Source of the DNA: Protonemura montana
Lineage: Eukaryota > Arthropoda > Insecta > Plecoptera > Nemouridae
Length of the DNA: 64,000 bases
NCBI GenBank assembly: GCA_947568835.1
Contig: OX387605.1
Coordinates: forward strand, 12,218,418 to 12,282,417
Direction of reading: 5' to 3'
A program made the position numbers and the translations under genes. How positions within the stretch are numbered: position 1 is the stretch's first letter; every line of letters begins with the position of its first letter. The notes under the pieces were generated by a model. The model was not told where the DNA came from. It saw only the letters and a list, made by a program, of their open reading frames with translations, and ran no database searches. This document shows positions 52,910-64,000 of this stretch, piece by piece.

Positions 52910-54582
52910 TCCTCCCAGAACCCCGGGCTTGCGGCGTCGGCCGCGGAAACTGAAGCGGTAATGCATCATCTCCTATGCCTCATCCAAAACCAACCCCCTA
53001 CCATCCCGCCCACTTTTCACAGCCACCCGGAGGTAATGTTGTAATTATCCCGCGCGTTAATAATCGCGCGAGCGGTGATTAAAAAGACACCCACTCTCTG
53101 CTCTGAACGCCGTGCCGTGATTGTTTCCGTCGTTGATTGCAGTTTGCTACGTTTTGGGGAGGACGAGAATCGCTTGGCGCGGCGCGGGCAATTAAATTGC
53201 GTTATGAAGAGCGTAGTGTACATGATCAAAACTCCGTCACGAACGTTTTCTGTGTTCTCCATACCATTTTGCGTCATGTCACACTCTTTTCAGCTTCTTT
53301 TTCAGCTTCTTACTTCACAAACATCCTTCTTGATCTAATAGACACAGCCATCTTTGCAGCTTTCTTGATCTAGGACGTCATGCTGATGGACAGGAGCAAT
53401 AATAGAGAACGCGCGGTGTGCTCTCTCAAGCGCCATATTTATCGGTATCCGATTGTTGGAGAAAGCGAGACATCCCTTTACTGGAAAAAGGCACGAAGAG
53501 AGACGAAAGGAAACTAAGTTTCATCCCTTCAGCGCTCCAGAGTTTGGTGAAGTGAGCTAGCTGGCGAACAGCTTGAACGCTCGCTGCGGATCGAGATGAC
53601 GTCTAGCCAGACAAACAATTCACGGCTGTCTGGAGCTACAAACTTGCCCTCTGCGAGTGGTGTGCGCTCCTCCGAAGCTCGGCAACTCGGTGCATTCCGC
53701 GTGTCAGGCTGATTATATCCGCGCACAGCTACAAGAGATGTTACCATGGCGACCACCAGTGGTGGTTGAACGAAATGAATTACTCACTGACTTTTGCTGC
53801 ATGTTTTGCGTGAAAGTTGAAAACTTGAACCGTGGTAGTTCGAACCGCATCCGGTTTGAATGTCTTGTTTTTGACTCTTGAAAAATGCTTGTTGGTCGCA
53901 AAGAGATTCGATGGGCCTGGTTTGCAGGGCATTAGGTTTATTGGTTTTAGTCCCAGGACCTTGTTAAACTATCCTCGCCAAAAAAACGACAGGTCAACTT
54001 CCATACCGACGGAAATGATAGCTGCTTTTTTGCCTTTTTTTAAGTTTGGTGTTTATTTTCGTAACCTCTCACATTGGAGACTAGATTACGGTAAAAAAAA
54101 AAAACTACGCTTATGCTTACCTCTAGATATTCTGTTAATGTATCGATATGTTTAGTCGCTATCATTTAATTGTACAGCTTTGTTACAAAAGACGTCTGCA
54201 AACGCCATCGAGTGGCATCTACCGATACCATAGCATAAGGCATTGGCTGGCTCGTTAGCTGAATAACGTTTCAATGAGCGCGGGGACTTAACCAAGTCTA
54301 TAAACCCAATGCTAAGACGAGGGTGTCAAATAGTTGGTTAACTTATTTTCGATGAGCATGATTCTCGCTTGTACATGAAACGACGGGCATGTATGTTCCT
54401 GAAGACCAGATGTGCTGTTGATCGCTTGTAGTGGGCTGCAACACAAATTGATTCACCGTAGGTGTGCATAGAAGAGGTTTGGTACTTTATGCATATCTCA
54501 ATAGCATGTCTCGGACATGTAACCAATTCCATTTGGGCGCACCGCTGACTTATTACTGCTTCGTGGGAGTTTTTCAGCGAGT

Positions 54583-54630
54583 GCGAGAGAGAGAGAGAGG
54601 TCGGTGAGGGACGGAGAGAGAGAGAGCTAG
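54583..54630. repeat. GA-rich microsatellite
   Basis: Two GA tracts separated by GTCGGTGAGGGACG; potential GAGA-type binding sequence. Confidence 0.8.
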
Positions 54631-57600
54631 TCGATTTACGTCGTCAATTAATCGTGTGCTCGTTTCGGCCAATAATCGTTCGGCTCCCGCTGAGAAAAAT
54701 AAACGTTTCATCTGTCTTCGGGCTCCCACTTTCTGTCAGGACGCCGCGGTGTGCCAACAACAATTGTACGGCGATGCACTCGCAGTCGGCATCGCGTACA
54801 AAAGACTTTATATACTGAAAAGTTTTTCATTGAGAAATATCCCCTTGTGCCTATCGACGATACCTCCACCATCTTATGAGACAAATACGTGTTCACCGGC
54901 GCAGAAACTTTACATCGCGGTCGTCCAAATTGTTAAACTTCCCTCTAAGATCGAGGCGTTTTAATTTTCCTTCGATTAAACAGTTAATTTTTTTTGGTTT
55001 GTTTTTGGGAATCTTCTTAACCACAAACTAGAAGGCTTTATTTGACGCGCGCTCTTTGAGGACGTGTGAAACAAACGGCAGCTCTGACTTAAGGCTAGGC
55101 AGCCTTGAGGCAGACCTACACGCGTTTGTAATTGAGGTCCTTATAGATGTCATCGCTGTACCAACAGATAACATGTCTCAATTCCGCTCGATCGATTGGC
55201 AGAGTCCCGGCCAACAATTACAGTCGGGGTCAGAAGTCAATCTACATGGACAATCTCACCCATCGAATGCAGCATCCGATAGGCTGTCAATTACTGACCG
55301 TCTCGCCGGCTCACTGGGTGGTGCTCAACCCTGCCGCTCGACATTCACGGCACGTCGATCGCTCAGCAGACAGAGACAAACGCGTGGCGATGGATCCACG
55401 TTTCTTTGACTCTGACAGAGAGAAACAATGGGGCACGGGCGACCGATCAATGGGATTCTGGCTTGAAGACATCGGAAGATCGACTTTGGAAACAATTTCG
55501 TTCACCGCAGGGGGCCGTGGTGAAAAGGGGGGCGTCGAGTGTGCAGGGAGAGGGAGGAGTCGATCGTCGTGTGTCTTGACTCTGAGAGTATCCTGAAAAC
55601 GGTTTACTTTTCCACTTATGGACCCGAGTAGTTCGTAAGAGGCACGCCACTAGCGCTGACAGCAATGCTTTATCTCGATCAAACAGAGCCGTGGATTAAA
55701 CGAGACATGGTCTGTGGGGGTGGTTAGGCGCGGTGAGCGAGCGACGAGGATGGAGAGTTGAGCGCGATTGTCTGCGGGACAGAGATGGTAGGTGGGCACG
55801 TGATCTACTCCATCGATCATGGCCGACGCGAAACACCGTTCCATTTGACCGGAAGTCTGCGTTGATGGTTGCCTAGCAGCCGTGGACGACCTTTACCCAT
55901 GCGTCGCCCCAAGCGGGAAAATGCTTGCACTAACCGCATAATTGGTTTGTTTCAGTGTAATGCGATCATTACATAGGCAGTTATCACTTGATTCGAATGT
56001 CAGCTTCCATGGGCACGGGAGTGGTAATAAAATTGTCAGGTAACCCTATACGGTACGCAGTCGTGGGTTAAGGGTTTAATCATGCGGCCAATGCTCTAGA
56101 AGATTATTTTTCCTGGTGGAGGAAATGGTTAAGCTGACACATGAGGCTATACCTTTCACAGATTTCTACCACAGCGTCATCTATGTGATACTAAAGCTAA
56201 TTAAGTCCCCCCCTAAACATATTTCAAATCAAAGTCCGGCAATCGCCCTAACGTTCCGACCGCAGTGCAGAAGGCAGAACTCTCCCTCCCCACCTACGCA
56301 CGTGCGCACGTGATGCCAGGAATGTCAGGTATTAGATCACTGACTTACCTCTCTAGGTCCTGTTCAATTATTAGCCGCTCAAAAGCGCGCGCGGGGCATT
56401 TCGTGAGATAAACGGCGCCCGCGGCGGCAGGACCAGCTAATTGAGCATTCCAAGCCGGTGGCTCAGCGACGGGCAGGTCGCGTCGGCGCATTGCGGTGCA
56501 TCGAGACGGACTTGGTCGGCTGATTTAATGAAGGCATATAACAAGTTGTCGCGACGATATCGAGGAAGGAGTTCAGTGGTTCGACTAGGTATGTTATACG
56601 GACTCGAATTGCCACTTAAAGCTCGCGTTTATCGCACGGCGTCATCTGATCGCGTAACGTCGGCAGGATGTTAAAGTGGACCTGAGAGGCTCCTGGTGTT
56701 GCTGTGTTTAACGGGCTGGTTGGAAGGAATCTACAGGAACGCCGTGAGACCAATTTCTTTGATCTCTGTCGTTTGAGACCGAGCAAGGTCCGGTAGCTAT
56801 TTTCGAAGATCTAATGCTGGAACTCACAGACGAAAACCTTTCCAAGCTCTAGCGATCGAGCGTGAACCCTAAATTGTTCGACGCCGATAGGTTCTAATAA
56901 AGCCACGTTACCTGTAACTATATATCTTCGAGATCAGATACCGGGACCATAAAAGTCCTGACTTCGACCGAGATCGACAAGAGGACCCCAAAAATCCTTC
57001 CATCACTATAGGTGTTAAACGACGCAACCACGTCAGGTCTATTCGTCTGACGCAGCGATTTTCGGCATGTTGACAGTCAGTGATGGGCTTGTGCGAAAAA
57101 CGTTAGCGTTTCGGTTCCTGAGCCAACGGGGTCGAGCCCGTATACACGACAATGATATATTTAACACATTTGTGTGAACAAGTCTACCTAATGTGTGATA
57201 TTTCGGACAAACAAATGAACCGCGACTTGTGCCGTTCTGCGCCCGTCTCGACGGAGCGCTCCTCGAAGTTCCGAAGTTCGGTAATAAACTGCACTTGTTT
57301 GTTTCGCGATATGACCGCAAAACCGCGCGCAGCGTTGGCAGAGCGTTGCTTGCGTCGAGGCATTTGTTTGCCCCTAATCTCTTCTAGACTATCGTTATGC
57401 ATGCTGTGAGAACGCGCCCCCTCATACACCAAATAACGGGTTAATTAGAAATTAATTGGCTCCTTGAGAGTCATTACAAACTCTGTGGCGACAATTGTCT
57501 GCAGCTCGAAACACCTCTTTTCTCTCTTTGAGGTTATGTACTTAGCTGATCTAGTCCAATTTCATTCACCAACGGAAATGCTACATGTAAGCTGAGGATT

Positions 57601-58261
57601 AGTTTTAAATCCAAACAATGGATTTCTTTTTTTCTGGTTTACGCTTTTTTATGACGCGTGTAACCATTCTGTGCGTGCTGAATCGTTTTTTCATGATAGG
57701 CTCGATGTTAACGCCCGAAGTGTTCCTTCCTCCATTGCGTTTCTTAACAGTCTTCAACGGCCACAGTTTTCTTGTGATTTAAGACATAAGGGTGGCTGCC
57801 ATGTTTTGCTTATCTAATGACTTGCAGTCGCTCGCCACGAAGGCACGCCGCCTGCTGCAAGTGGCAGCATTGAATCACTACTATAACCAAGCAACGCGAG
57901 CAAGAAATGCCAGCGGAACGGTGGCCATTAGCTGTTTGGATATAGTTATATAGTTTTACTTCTGTCCGCCTTCTGTTATGCGCTGTGAGTGTCAGTAATA
58001 GTAGGTAATTTGGACACGAGAAATCCTGTGGTAGCGACGCTTCGATGACGTGGTAAGTTTCGAATGCCGGGGAACGAGGAATTAATCTGTGAATGGGTTC
58101 TAGACAGTATTTGCATCGCGTAGCGTAACTTTGAGATATTTGCAGTTGCAGCTTGCATTTCCATGCGCAACTCACCCAAAAGGCAAATACAATCGTGAAT
58201 ATTATCGCCAGCTTTACCTGTGACGTTTAAAATCAATCACAACTTTTAAATAATTTATTTT

Positions 58262-58334
58262 CTGGATTGGCAGTCGCGGGATCAGCGTTATAGCAGTTGA
58301 GCTGGTCCGATGATACCATTCGAACCGTAGCGCA
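58262..58334 (+). mobile_element. Weak tRNA-like fragment
   Basis: TATAGCAGTTGAGCTGG resembles an A-box and CATTCGAACCG a B-box, with suitable order and spacing of about 20 nt. Stems do not pair convincingly. Possible SINE remnant. Confidence 0.25.
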
Positions 58335-59323
58335 GTTTTATCGAAGCGATTTTGTTAAATGCTTGCTACACAATTCATTTTCGATGTTCAATAATCGGCT
58401 CTGTTTGCTTTGCCCCCTGGCAGGACCGAGGGGATGTTAATTATTAATTTCAATAAAACTTTTGCGCTATGTACGCTGGGGTGACTCGACTGATCTGATA
58501 TATTCGGCGTGGATAGCGAACCCCATTGACCGGTTTAGTAGCCAGAAAGAGCGTTTCGTTTAACCTGTATTGGCTTTCGAAAAGGTATTCCCGGCCATTC
58601 ACCTACATGTTTTCACTCGGTGATTGGTATCCACGATATGGTTGGCTTTTTGAACTATTTGTTAAAATTGGCAGTGGAAAGATCAGAGGGTGCCCTAACT
58701 GTCTATTCAATACACACGATTAAAAGTGCAGGTCTGCAGAAACAAGATGAGAGGACCCCTACCTTCACTTGGTCCTATAATTGATTCAAATTCTATCAGC
58801 AAACTGCCCGGGGTATTTTTATTTGTTGAGTTATCTGAGAAAAGAATTTCTATGGTCTCCTCAGAACCCAATGAATGGTAATAACTCGAATGGCTAAAAA
58901 AAAAAAAAGTCACGCACGTGCTGCCAAATGCTACGATGCAGCCACGAAGAGGTTTCATGTCTTTTCAACAAAATTCAATCTATAACCGCCGCGAAATAAC
59001 AGAATAAAAATAATCGTTTCACTAAGGGGGAGATATTGGGTATGGTACGACTTTTTTCCTCTTTATTCTGTGGAAATGGCGCTCATAACAATCCGCTTAA
59101 CTCGGTGTTGGTATTGCAACCCTCGTTTTCGAATTCTGGTAAATCTGGCTGCCATTTTAAATATACTCGCGTGCCTACCTTGTGCTATAAATTGGCAGAT
59201 TTTTGTACGGTGGAGGTGCCGATCTCAGATGGCTTTACCAATTCATACTGCTTACTTGTTTCATTGCCGGAACCGGATACTAACTAATCCGATCCGTCAG
59301 ATGAACCCACACGACCGCACTTG

Positions 59324-59506
59324 ATGCACATTAGGGTTGCAACGGTGCCGACGGCTAACGAATGCATTGCGTGATGCATCGTTGCATTCGGCTGCGTCAT
59401 GTCTGGCCGACTGCATCGGTGCAAGTGCTCGAATTGCATCACCGCGCCGCGATGCAATTCATTTGCGATTCGGTTGTACGGTGATCGTGTTAATGGATCG
59501 GATGCA
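59324..59506. repeat. TGCA-dense block
   Basis: Ten TGCA tetramers, mostly as GATGCAT or TTGCAT, fall in about 180 bases, where about one is expected. No regular period is seen. It is either a decayed minisatellite or a cluster of binding sites for one factor. Confidence 0.55.
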
Positions 59507-61012
59507 TTTTTGATGCCCGGTGAATAATTGAGGTGTTCGACGTAGAGAGAGCGCTTCAGGCCGGCGGGCTGACGGGTTTGCCGAGCGGGGCGGAAAATGG
59601 AAACAAAAACAAGCGACCGATGACCACGGCTGGACGAGTGTTGCCATTACACATGGTATGTCCGTTCGATATCGAGTTTTGCGCTGAATTTGTTGCACCA
59701 TACGTGATGTCGGGAAAAAAAATGTGTAACAAAACGAGGACCATCGTTCCATGTCTGCATTTCCATGTTCCCACGCAGATGTCGATGACAGTTTTCTTAT
59801 GTCAACTCGATATAATCATCGTTATCAAGAAAAATGTAGCACTGGTACAAATATACTTGGAATGCCGTCGGTTTTTTAGTCCAAAGATATGCAATTATGT
59901 TCATCACGTGCGCTAAAGTTGAGCGCTGGAGCAAATTGAACAAAAAATGTGACCAGATTGTGGGCGACTGTAATCGAGTGCTTGAAATGAGACAAGACGA
60001 CCGTTTTATGCATTTCTACGGCTTCCAGTGACAAAGAGGGAAAACTCCAGAATGGGCGAGCAGAGAGAGGAAGGAGAATCATGAAACTCGAACTCTCTCG
60101 AACATTTCTTGGAATCCGAATTAATCAAATCTTGCAGGAAAAGTATGAAAACGATGTAATACCACAAGACATTGAATTAATTTATTGTTCACGTTTCGTT
60201 TTAAATACGAGAGAAAGAAGAAGAGAGAACGAGAAAAAAATTACTCGCTCACTGTGAGAGAAAATAAAAATTCAAGAGGAAGAGAGATCCGAACGAAATT
60301 GTTGACTCTTCCTCATTAGCGTCTACTTATTGGTATATTTTGTTTCTTTCAAAAGTAATTTTCAATGCTGCAAAGCTTAAAAAAAACGAATCAATAAGAG
60401 AGGCGATATTTTGAGCATGTTACGCAGATGCTAACACTTCTCCAATTTGTTTAAAAACTCTCCGTCGGTGACAGAAATGTACTTGTACACATTCACTAAA
60501 TAGACGGACAATCCGGCAGTGTTACGGGGTGTGATTTACACGTTATCTCTAGTTGTAGAAAACCACGGATTTTAGTCCACAAACATAACGAATTATCGCT
60601 TTACATCACCTAAGTGTTCATTAAATCTCATTACCGAAATCAGTTGCCGAAATTCAACCACGGCTTTTCGCAAGTTTCCCTCGGCATCATAAAACGTTTG
60701 AGCTCGCCCTTTGTCATGTAAAGTTGCACGGCGCTCTCGCCGCAGCGACCGTAGCGCCGCACGGCGGCCGCGCCGCTCACTGCTTTACGCCGCTTTAATG
60801 AGGGTGGAAGCGACGCGAAACATAACAATATCATCTACAACAAGTGTATCAAGGAGTCAATATTGATCTAAACACAGTGGCTGGGTGGATGGCGATTGCG
60901 CGCGCATTACAGCCCCAAACAGTGTACTAGAGACGCAAGTGGAATCTAAATGGGATACCCGCCGTGGATACAGTCGATTCAAGGCGCGTGGGTATGCTGT
61001 GGGGTAGTTACT

Positions 61013-61046
<34 letters not shown>
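61013..61046 (+). repeat. G34 homopolymer
   Basis: Thirty-four consecutive G, the longest homopolymer of the window; the minus-strand poly-Pro frame across it is not a gene. Confidence 0.95.
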
Positions 61047-61047
<1 letters not shown>

Positions 61048-62404
61048 AGTAAGCCAGGAAAATTCCGTGAGTTATGGCAATGCTCATCTTGCATAGCAAA
61101 CGGGATTTACATATTGTTACACTTTTAATTGATAAGTAAATGCTCAAAGTCAATTGAAATCCAAAGTGGAAAACGCGTGGTTTTCTGCTATTTCATACCA
61201 TGCATTTACCTAGCAGTAGATCATAGTTAATTTAATTTAATTAAAGCGGTAAGAAAGTAATTGTTTTTTATTGTTTCTTAATGACTCTATCAACGTGCTG
61301 TGTTATATTCACTTTAAATTATTCACTGGTCAAGTATTTAAAATTCCTAACTTTTATTTGATAGACCAAAAGTATCCATCGAACGATGTAAGCCTTACAC
61401 GCAGCCCGAATCTTCTGTAAACGTCTCAAGCAAGAGCCGGCGGCAGCGTTTACAGAGACCTAAGCGGACTACCCGCTCTACCGTTCGACGCGATCTGTGA
61501 ACGGTCGGAGCAACTACTTTCTCGTGTCTCAGATCGCATCTCCTCTTGAGCGCACACAGCTTCAGACAATAGCACTTCAGCAGTCGCGTTTAACTTCTGT
61601 TGTCAACCAAATTCATGAAACGGTTTTATAATATCGCTTGCTTCAAAAGCTTATTTACCATTTAACTGGATTGGAAGTAGTTTTTATCATTTCAAATAGT
61701 TCATCAACTTCCCGACAGTCTGCGCCCCTCACGGCTACTCTCATCGCTACCTTGAATATACTGTACACTGACGCAATCATAGGGATGAATAGGGGCTCAT
61801 GTTAATGGTGCATACAACGGTAGTTCTATCTCTATAGTGTCATTTGTCGCCGTCAAGCTATTAGCGCGCGCTGTCAGCCGGAACGGGCCAAGATTGATGC
61901 GATATTGTTTCACATGCATTACGCTACGCTTAATTGATGACACAACGCAATAGTGTGTGGTAATTAATCCCTCCTAATTAATCGCCAAGTTTTTTTCACC
62001 GACAGAGTGCCCTCAGTTCGCGAGCGTACCTGCTCGGAAAATACTGCCATATTGCTGGCAAATAAAGGAGAACTTGACAATGTCAACCAATGTGTTGACC
62101 TATAGACCCCACAGCAGCTGCGTTTTGAACCAATATACTATTTGTATGGGATGTAACATTTTTATGTCATATGACTTGCGTCCCTGATAACTTTCACAGC
62201 TGACTCAATCTAGTTCAGAAAGCATGTCGTAGAGAAAATGCAGTGGTTGTTTTTCTATCAATGGGACGTTCTCTTTATATGTTGGTTCCCTAGCTAATTC
62301 ACATGCATTCAGAATCAGATCCTGTGCTCAGATTTTTTCGGTTTTGTGCCCTGGATAGCAGAGTGATAATCCACTTTATTTTTTCCATTCTAAAAACAAC
62401 ATGA

Positions 62405-62435
62405 TCTAATTCCTGTGCTTTGATATCTTTTGCAG
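62405..62435 (+). promoter_or_regulatory. Branch point and 3' splice site of the terminal exon
   Basis: TCTAAT at 62405-62410 is followed by a T-rich tract and TTTTGCAG. The acceptor fixes the exon start at GTT (Val45 of the homeodomain). Upstream readings such as a non-ATG start at 62430 are intronic. Confidence 0.8.
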
Positions 62436-62903
62436 GTTAAAATCTGGTTCCAAAACCGCCGTACTAAGTGGAAAAAGCAGGACAACATCAGCAACGCCGA
62501 GGCGGCCGAGCACAAGAGTGCTCTGAAACCTGAACCGACTCCGGGTGCCAAGGCCACCGCATCGCCCGGCTCCAAACCCGCGACACCCACCATCGCCCCG
62601 GCTACGCCCGACGCGAAGGCCGAAGACGACGACGGCGTCCCTCCAAGTACGGCCACGGCGACGACCACCTCATCGACGCTGCCCAACTCTGACATCGACG
62701 ACCATAGCGACGGCAGTGTGTTTTCGAGGGACGACGGCTCGGTCTCCGAAAGCGGCTTCTCTGACGGCGACCATCAGATGGTAACCACCAGTTTGACGCT
62801 GAACGTCGACGCGTTGGCCCCCGACAAAGAGGCGCTGCCGCCAACGCCACCTGCCAGCGAGATCGCGACGTCGACAGAGCCGCCGGTGTCGCCACCTAGC
62901 TAG
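62436..62903 (+). CDS. NK7: NK7-like homeobox gene, terminal exon (homeodomain residues 45-60 and C-terminal tail)
   Basis: The exon encodes 155 residues and ends at TAG (62901-62903). It begins with VKIWFQNRRTKWKKQD, the recognition helix with the invariant W48, F49, N51 and R53. Q50 and I47 predict binding to TAAT-type sites. The next residues, NISNAEAAEHK, look like a conserved family extension just after the homeodomain. The remaining roughly 130 residues are low complexity: rich in Pro, Thr, Ala and Ser, with acidic patches (AEDDDG, DIDDHSDGS, SRDDGS) and a proline-rich end, typical of a disordered regulatory tail. Third codon positions are strongly G/C, unlike the flanking intron. I recognised no engrailed-type repressor motif in the visible part; one could lie in an upstream exon. 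Confidence 0.9.
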   Translation, partial: VKIWFQNRRTKWKKQDNISNAEAAEHKSALKPEPTPGAKATASPGSKPATPTIAPATPDAKAEDDDGVPPSTATATTTSSTLPNSDIDDHSDGSVFSRDDGSVSESGFSDGDHQMVTTSLTLNVDALAPDKEALPPTPPASEIATSTEPPVSPPS

Positions 62904-63585
62904 CTAGAGGTAAAACAGCGTGGCGCCTCGCGGCGGCCGTCGCGTGAACTTTGAACGATCGGTAGCGCGATCTCTTGTCGGGTCCGTGCAACTAACGTGC
63001 CATACTAAAAATGCGTTCTCTTTTCCAACGCCTTGCCGATAGTTTAGTGGGAAGACAAGTGGCGCCGTCATTAGCTGCGGCTGAATGCGAACGTTTTGAC
63101 GTTTAACACATGCCAAGTGCTTTTCAAAATGTTGTAGTCAACACAGTGGTTAGTTTTGCGCACTCGTCTAGCTCTCTGATCGCGACTTACAACTTCGTTC
63201 CACGCTACTCCTGTAAATTTCCCCATCGTAGATCACCCAAAGAGATACCACTCAAAATCAAACTGCACTTGTGAAATTTGAAATAACAACTTGTCGCCAC
63301 CCGGGTAGCTAAGTAAATCAAGTGATAAGTTCACAAGCAGCCAATCTGCAGCCAACAATCGCATTGCATGTGGTTGTTGACCGCATTCCTTTATTTGTAC
63401 ATGATATAGCGCCAAAGCCTTGGCAGCCATCTTAAATCCACAATTAGTGCACTAGCAACGGTTTTCTTTTCCTGTCATTGATATTCAATTAAGGGCGTGG
63501 CCCCAATGTCTCAGGCGACGCCATTTTGTGACACTGTGCCGTTCGGGATCCAGCGACAAAAATAAAATGTGTCGATGAAAAAACC
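62904..63585 (+). other. 3' untranslated region (end approximate)
   Basis: The sequence after the stop codon has no continuing open frame. The first AATAAA is at 63561-63566, so cleavage near 63580-63590 would give a 3' UTR of about 0.68 kb. A second AATAAA at 63839-63844 could give a longer form of about 0.95 kb. The extent is inferred from signals only. Confidence 0.55.
63561..63566 (+). terminator. Proximal poly(A) signal AATAAA
   Basis: A canonical AATAAA about 660 nt after the stop. T- and GT-containing sequence follows within 100 nt (for example GTGTCGTGTAC near 63635). Confidence 0.5.
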
Positions 63586-63838
63586 GTACTCCCTCTGTCG
63601 CAGAATTTTAATTTGCGTGGAACGTCATCAGTATGTGTCGTGTACTCTCGCGGGAACAATGTGAATCTCTAACAAATAATTGTGATCCGTGTGCGTTGAG
63701 TTTTTAGCAAATGGGTAATCGTTTATAGCGACTGTTTATTCTTTGGGAGCGATGCACCCAGCGGTAAACCGCACAACTAATTCAGATATTTGTACCTAGT
63801 GGATGTGCGTAAGCAGATTATACTATACAGTCGACTCG

Positions 63839-63844
63839 AATAAA
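63839..63844 (+). terminator. Distal poly(A) signal AATAAA
   Basis: A second canonical hexamer about 936 nt after the stop. It would extend the 3' UTR if the proximal signal is skipped. Confidence 0.35.
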
Positions 63845-63866
63845 TTGATTGAAACCGATTTTTAAG

Positions 63867-64000
63867 CGATTGAAGCGTGCCTAGTGGCAAAGGAAACAGT
63901 CATGGCAGAAAACGACTGCAGCTACTCTGTAAGGAAAGCATGTTCCTTATGCACTGTTCTGAGACACTGCTCCACTGAGTCGTGCTGATAATTGCGTTCC
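63867..64000 (+). other. Flank after the homeobox gene
   Basis: No coding or RNA feature recognised in the last bases of the window. Confidence 0.5.

Noticed and set aside
56338-56362. TTACCTCTCTAG|GTCCTG and similar CTCATCTCAG|GTCATC at about 42116
   Set aside because: Good acceptor halves, but GTCCTG and GTCATC are not plausible donors.
56575-56596. CTAG|GTATGT junction considered as a recursive splice site
   Set aside because: The donor half is good but the upstream sequence has no usable pyrimidine tract.
62390-62895. Minus-strand and alternate + frames over the terminal exon (97-101 residues and 79 residues)
   Set aside because: Shadows of GC-rich coding sequence in the homeobox exon; no family resemblance.

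Overview
This window is eukaryotic nuclear DNA from a metazoan. It has spliceosomal exon borders, no operon-like gene packing, long AT-rich non-coding stretches, many simple repeats and degraded tRNA-/5S-like retroposon heads. CpG is common throughout, which argues against a vertebrate and suggests an invertebrate without strong CpG depletion. The species cannot be fixed from the sequence alone.

Only one protein-coding gene can be supported, on the + strand: an NK-class homeobox gene that best fits the NK7 family, a family as I recall absent from vertebrates. Its 5' exon(s), start codon and promoter are not visible and probably lie upstream of the window. Layout: 1-3716 is the end of an upstream intron. 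3717-3994 is an internal exon carrying a Ser/Ala-rich linker and homeodomain residues 1-44. 3995-62435 is a 58.4 kb intron that cuts the homeodomain exactly between residues 44 and 45. 62436-62903 is the terminal coding exon, with recognition helix 3 and a Pro/Thr/Ala/Ser-rich tail. From 62904 there is 3' UTR, with AATAAA signals at 63561 and 63839. The two exons join in phase 0 and rebuild an uninterrupted 60-residue homeodomain with every hallmark residue.

The giant intron is the interesting part. It holds no convincing second gene, but two sites look like recursive-splicing ratchet points. The site at 24482 is a pyrimidine tract with TAG abutting GTAAG. The acceptor at 40496 has a CTAAC branch point, pyrimidine tract and CAG, runs directly into GTATGG, and is followed 67 nt later by a consensus donor CGC|GTGAGT. 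Together they would cut the intron into 20.5, 16.0 and 21.9 kb, nearly even thirds. Including the 67-nt piece after homeodomain residue 44 would introduce an early stop. A second frame of the same piece is open for 22 codons, so a nested or alternative gene is the main rival reading.

Other intron content: clusters of TAATTA/TAATTG homeodomain-type sites just downstream of the first exon and near 12.7 kb, a CRE-octamer-homeodomain composite at 13.58 kb, a CCAAT cluster near 14.9 kb, several tRNA-like SINE heads, a 5S rRNA-derived fragment at 47.5 kb, a 40-copy GTC microsatellite, a diverged tandem duplication at 34.7-35.1 kb, and nine long G homopolymers that nearly all lie on the transcribed strand. 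Most open reading frames in the window are chance or simple-repeat artefacts.
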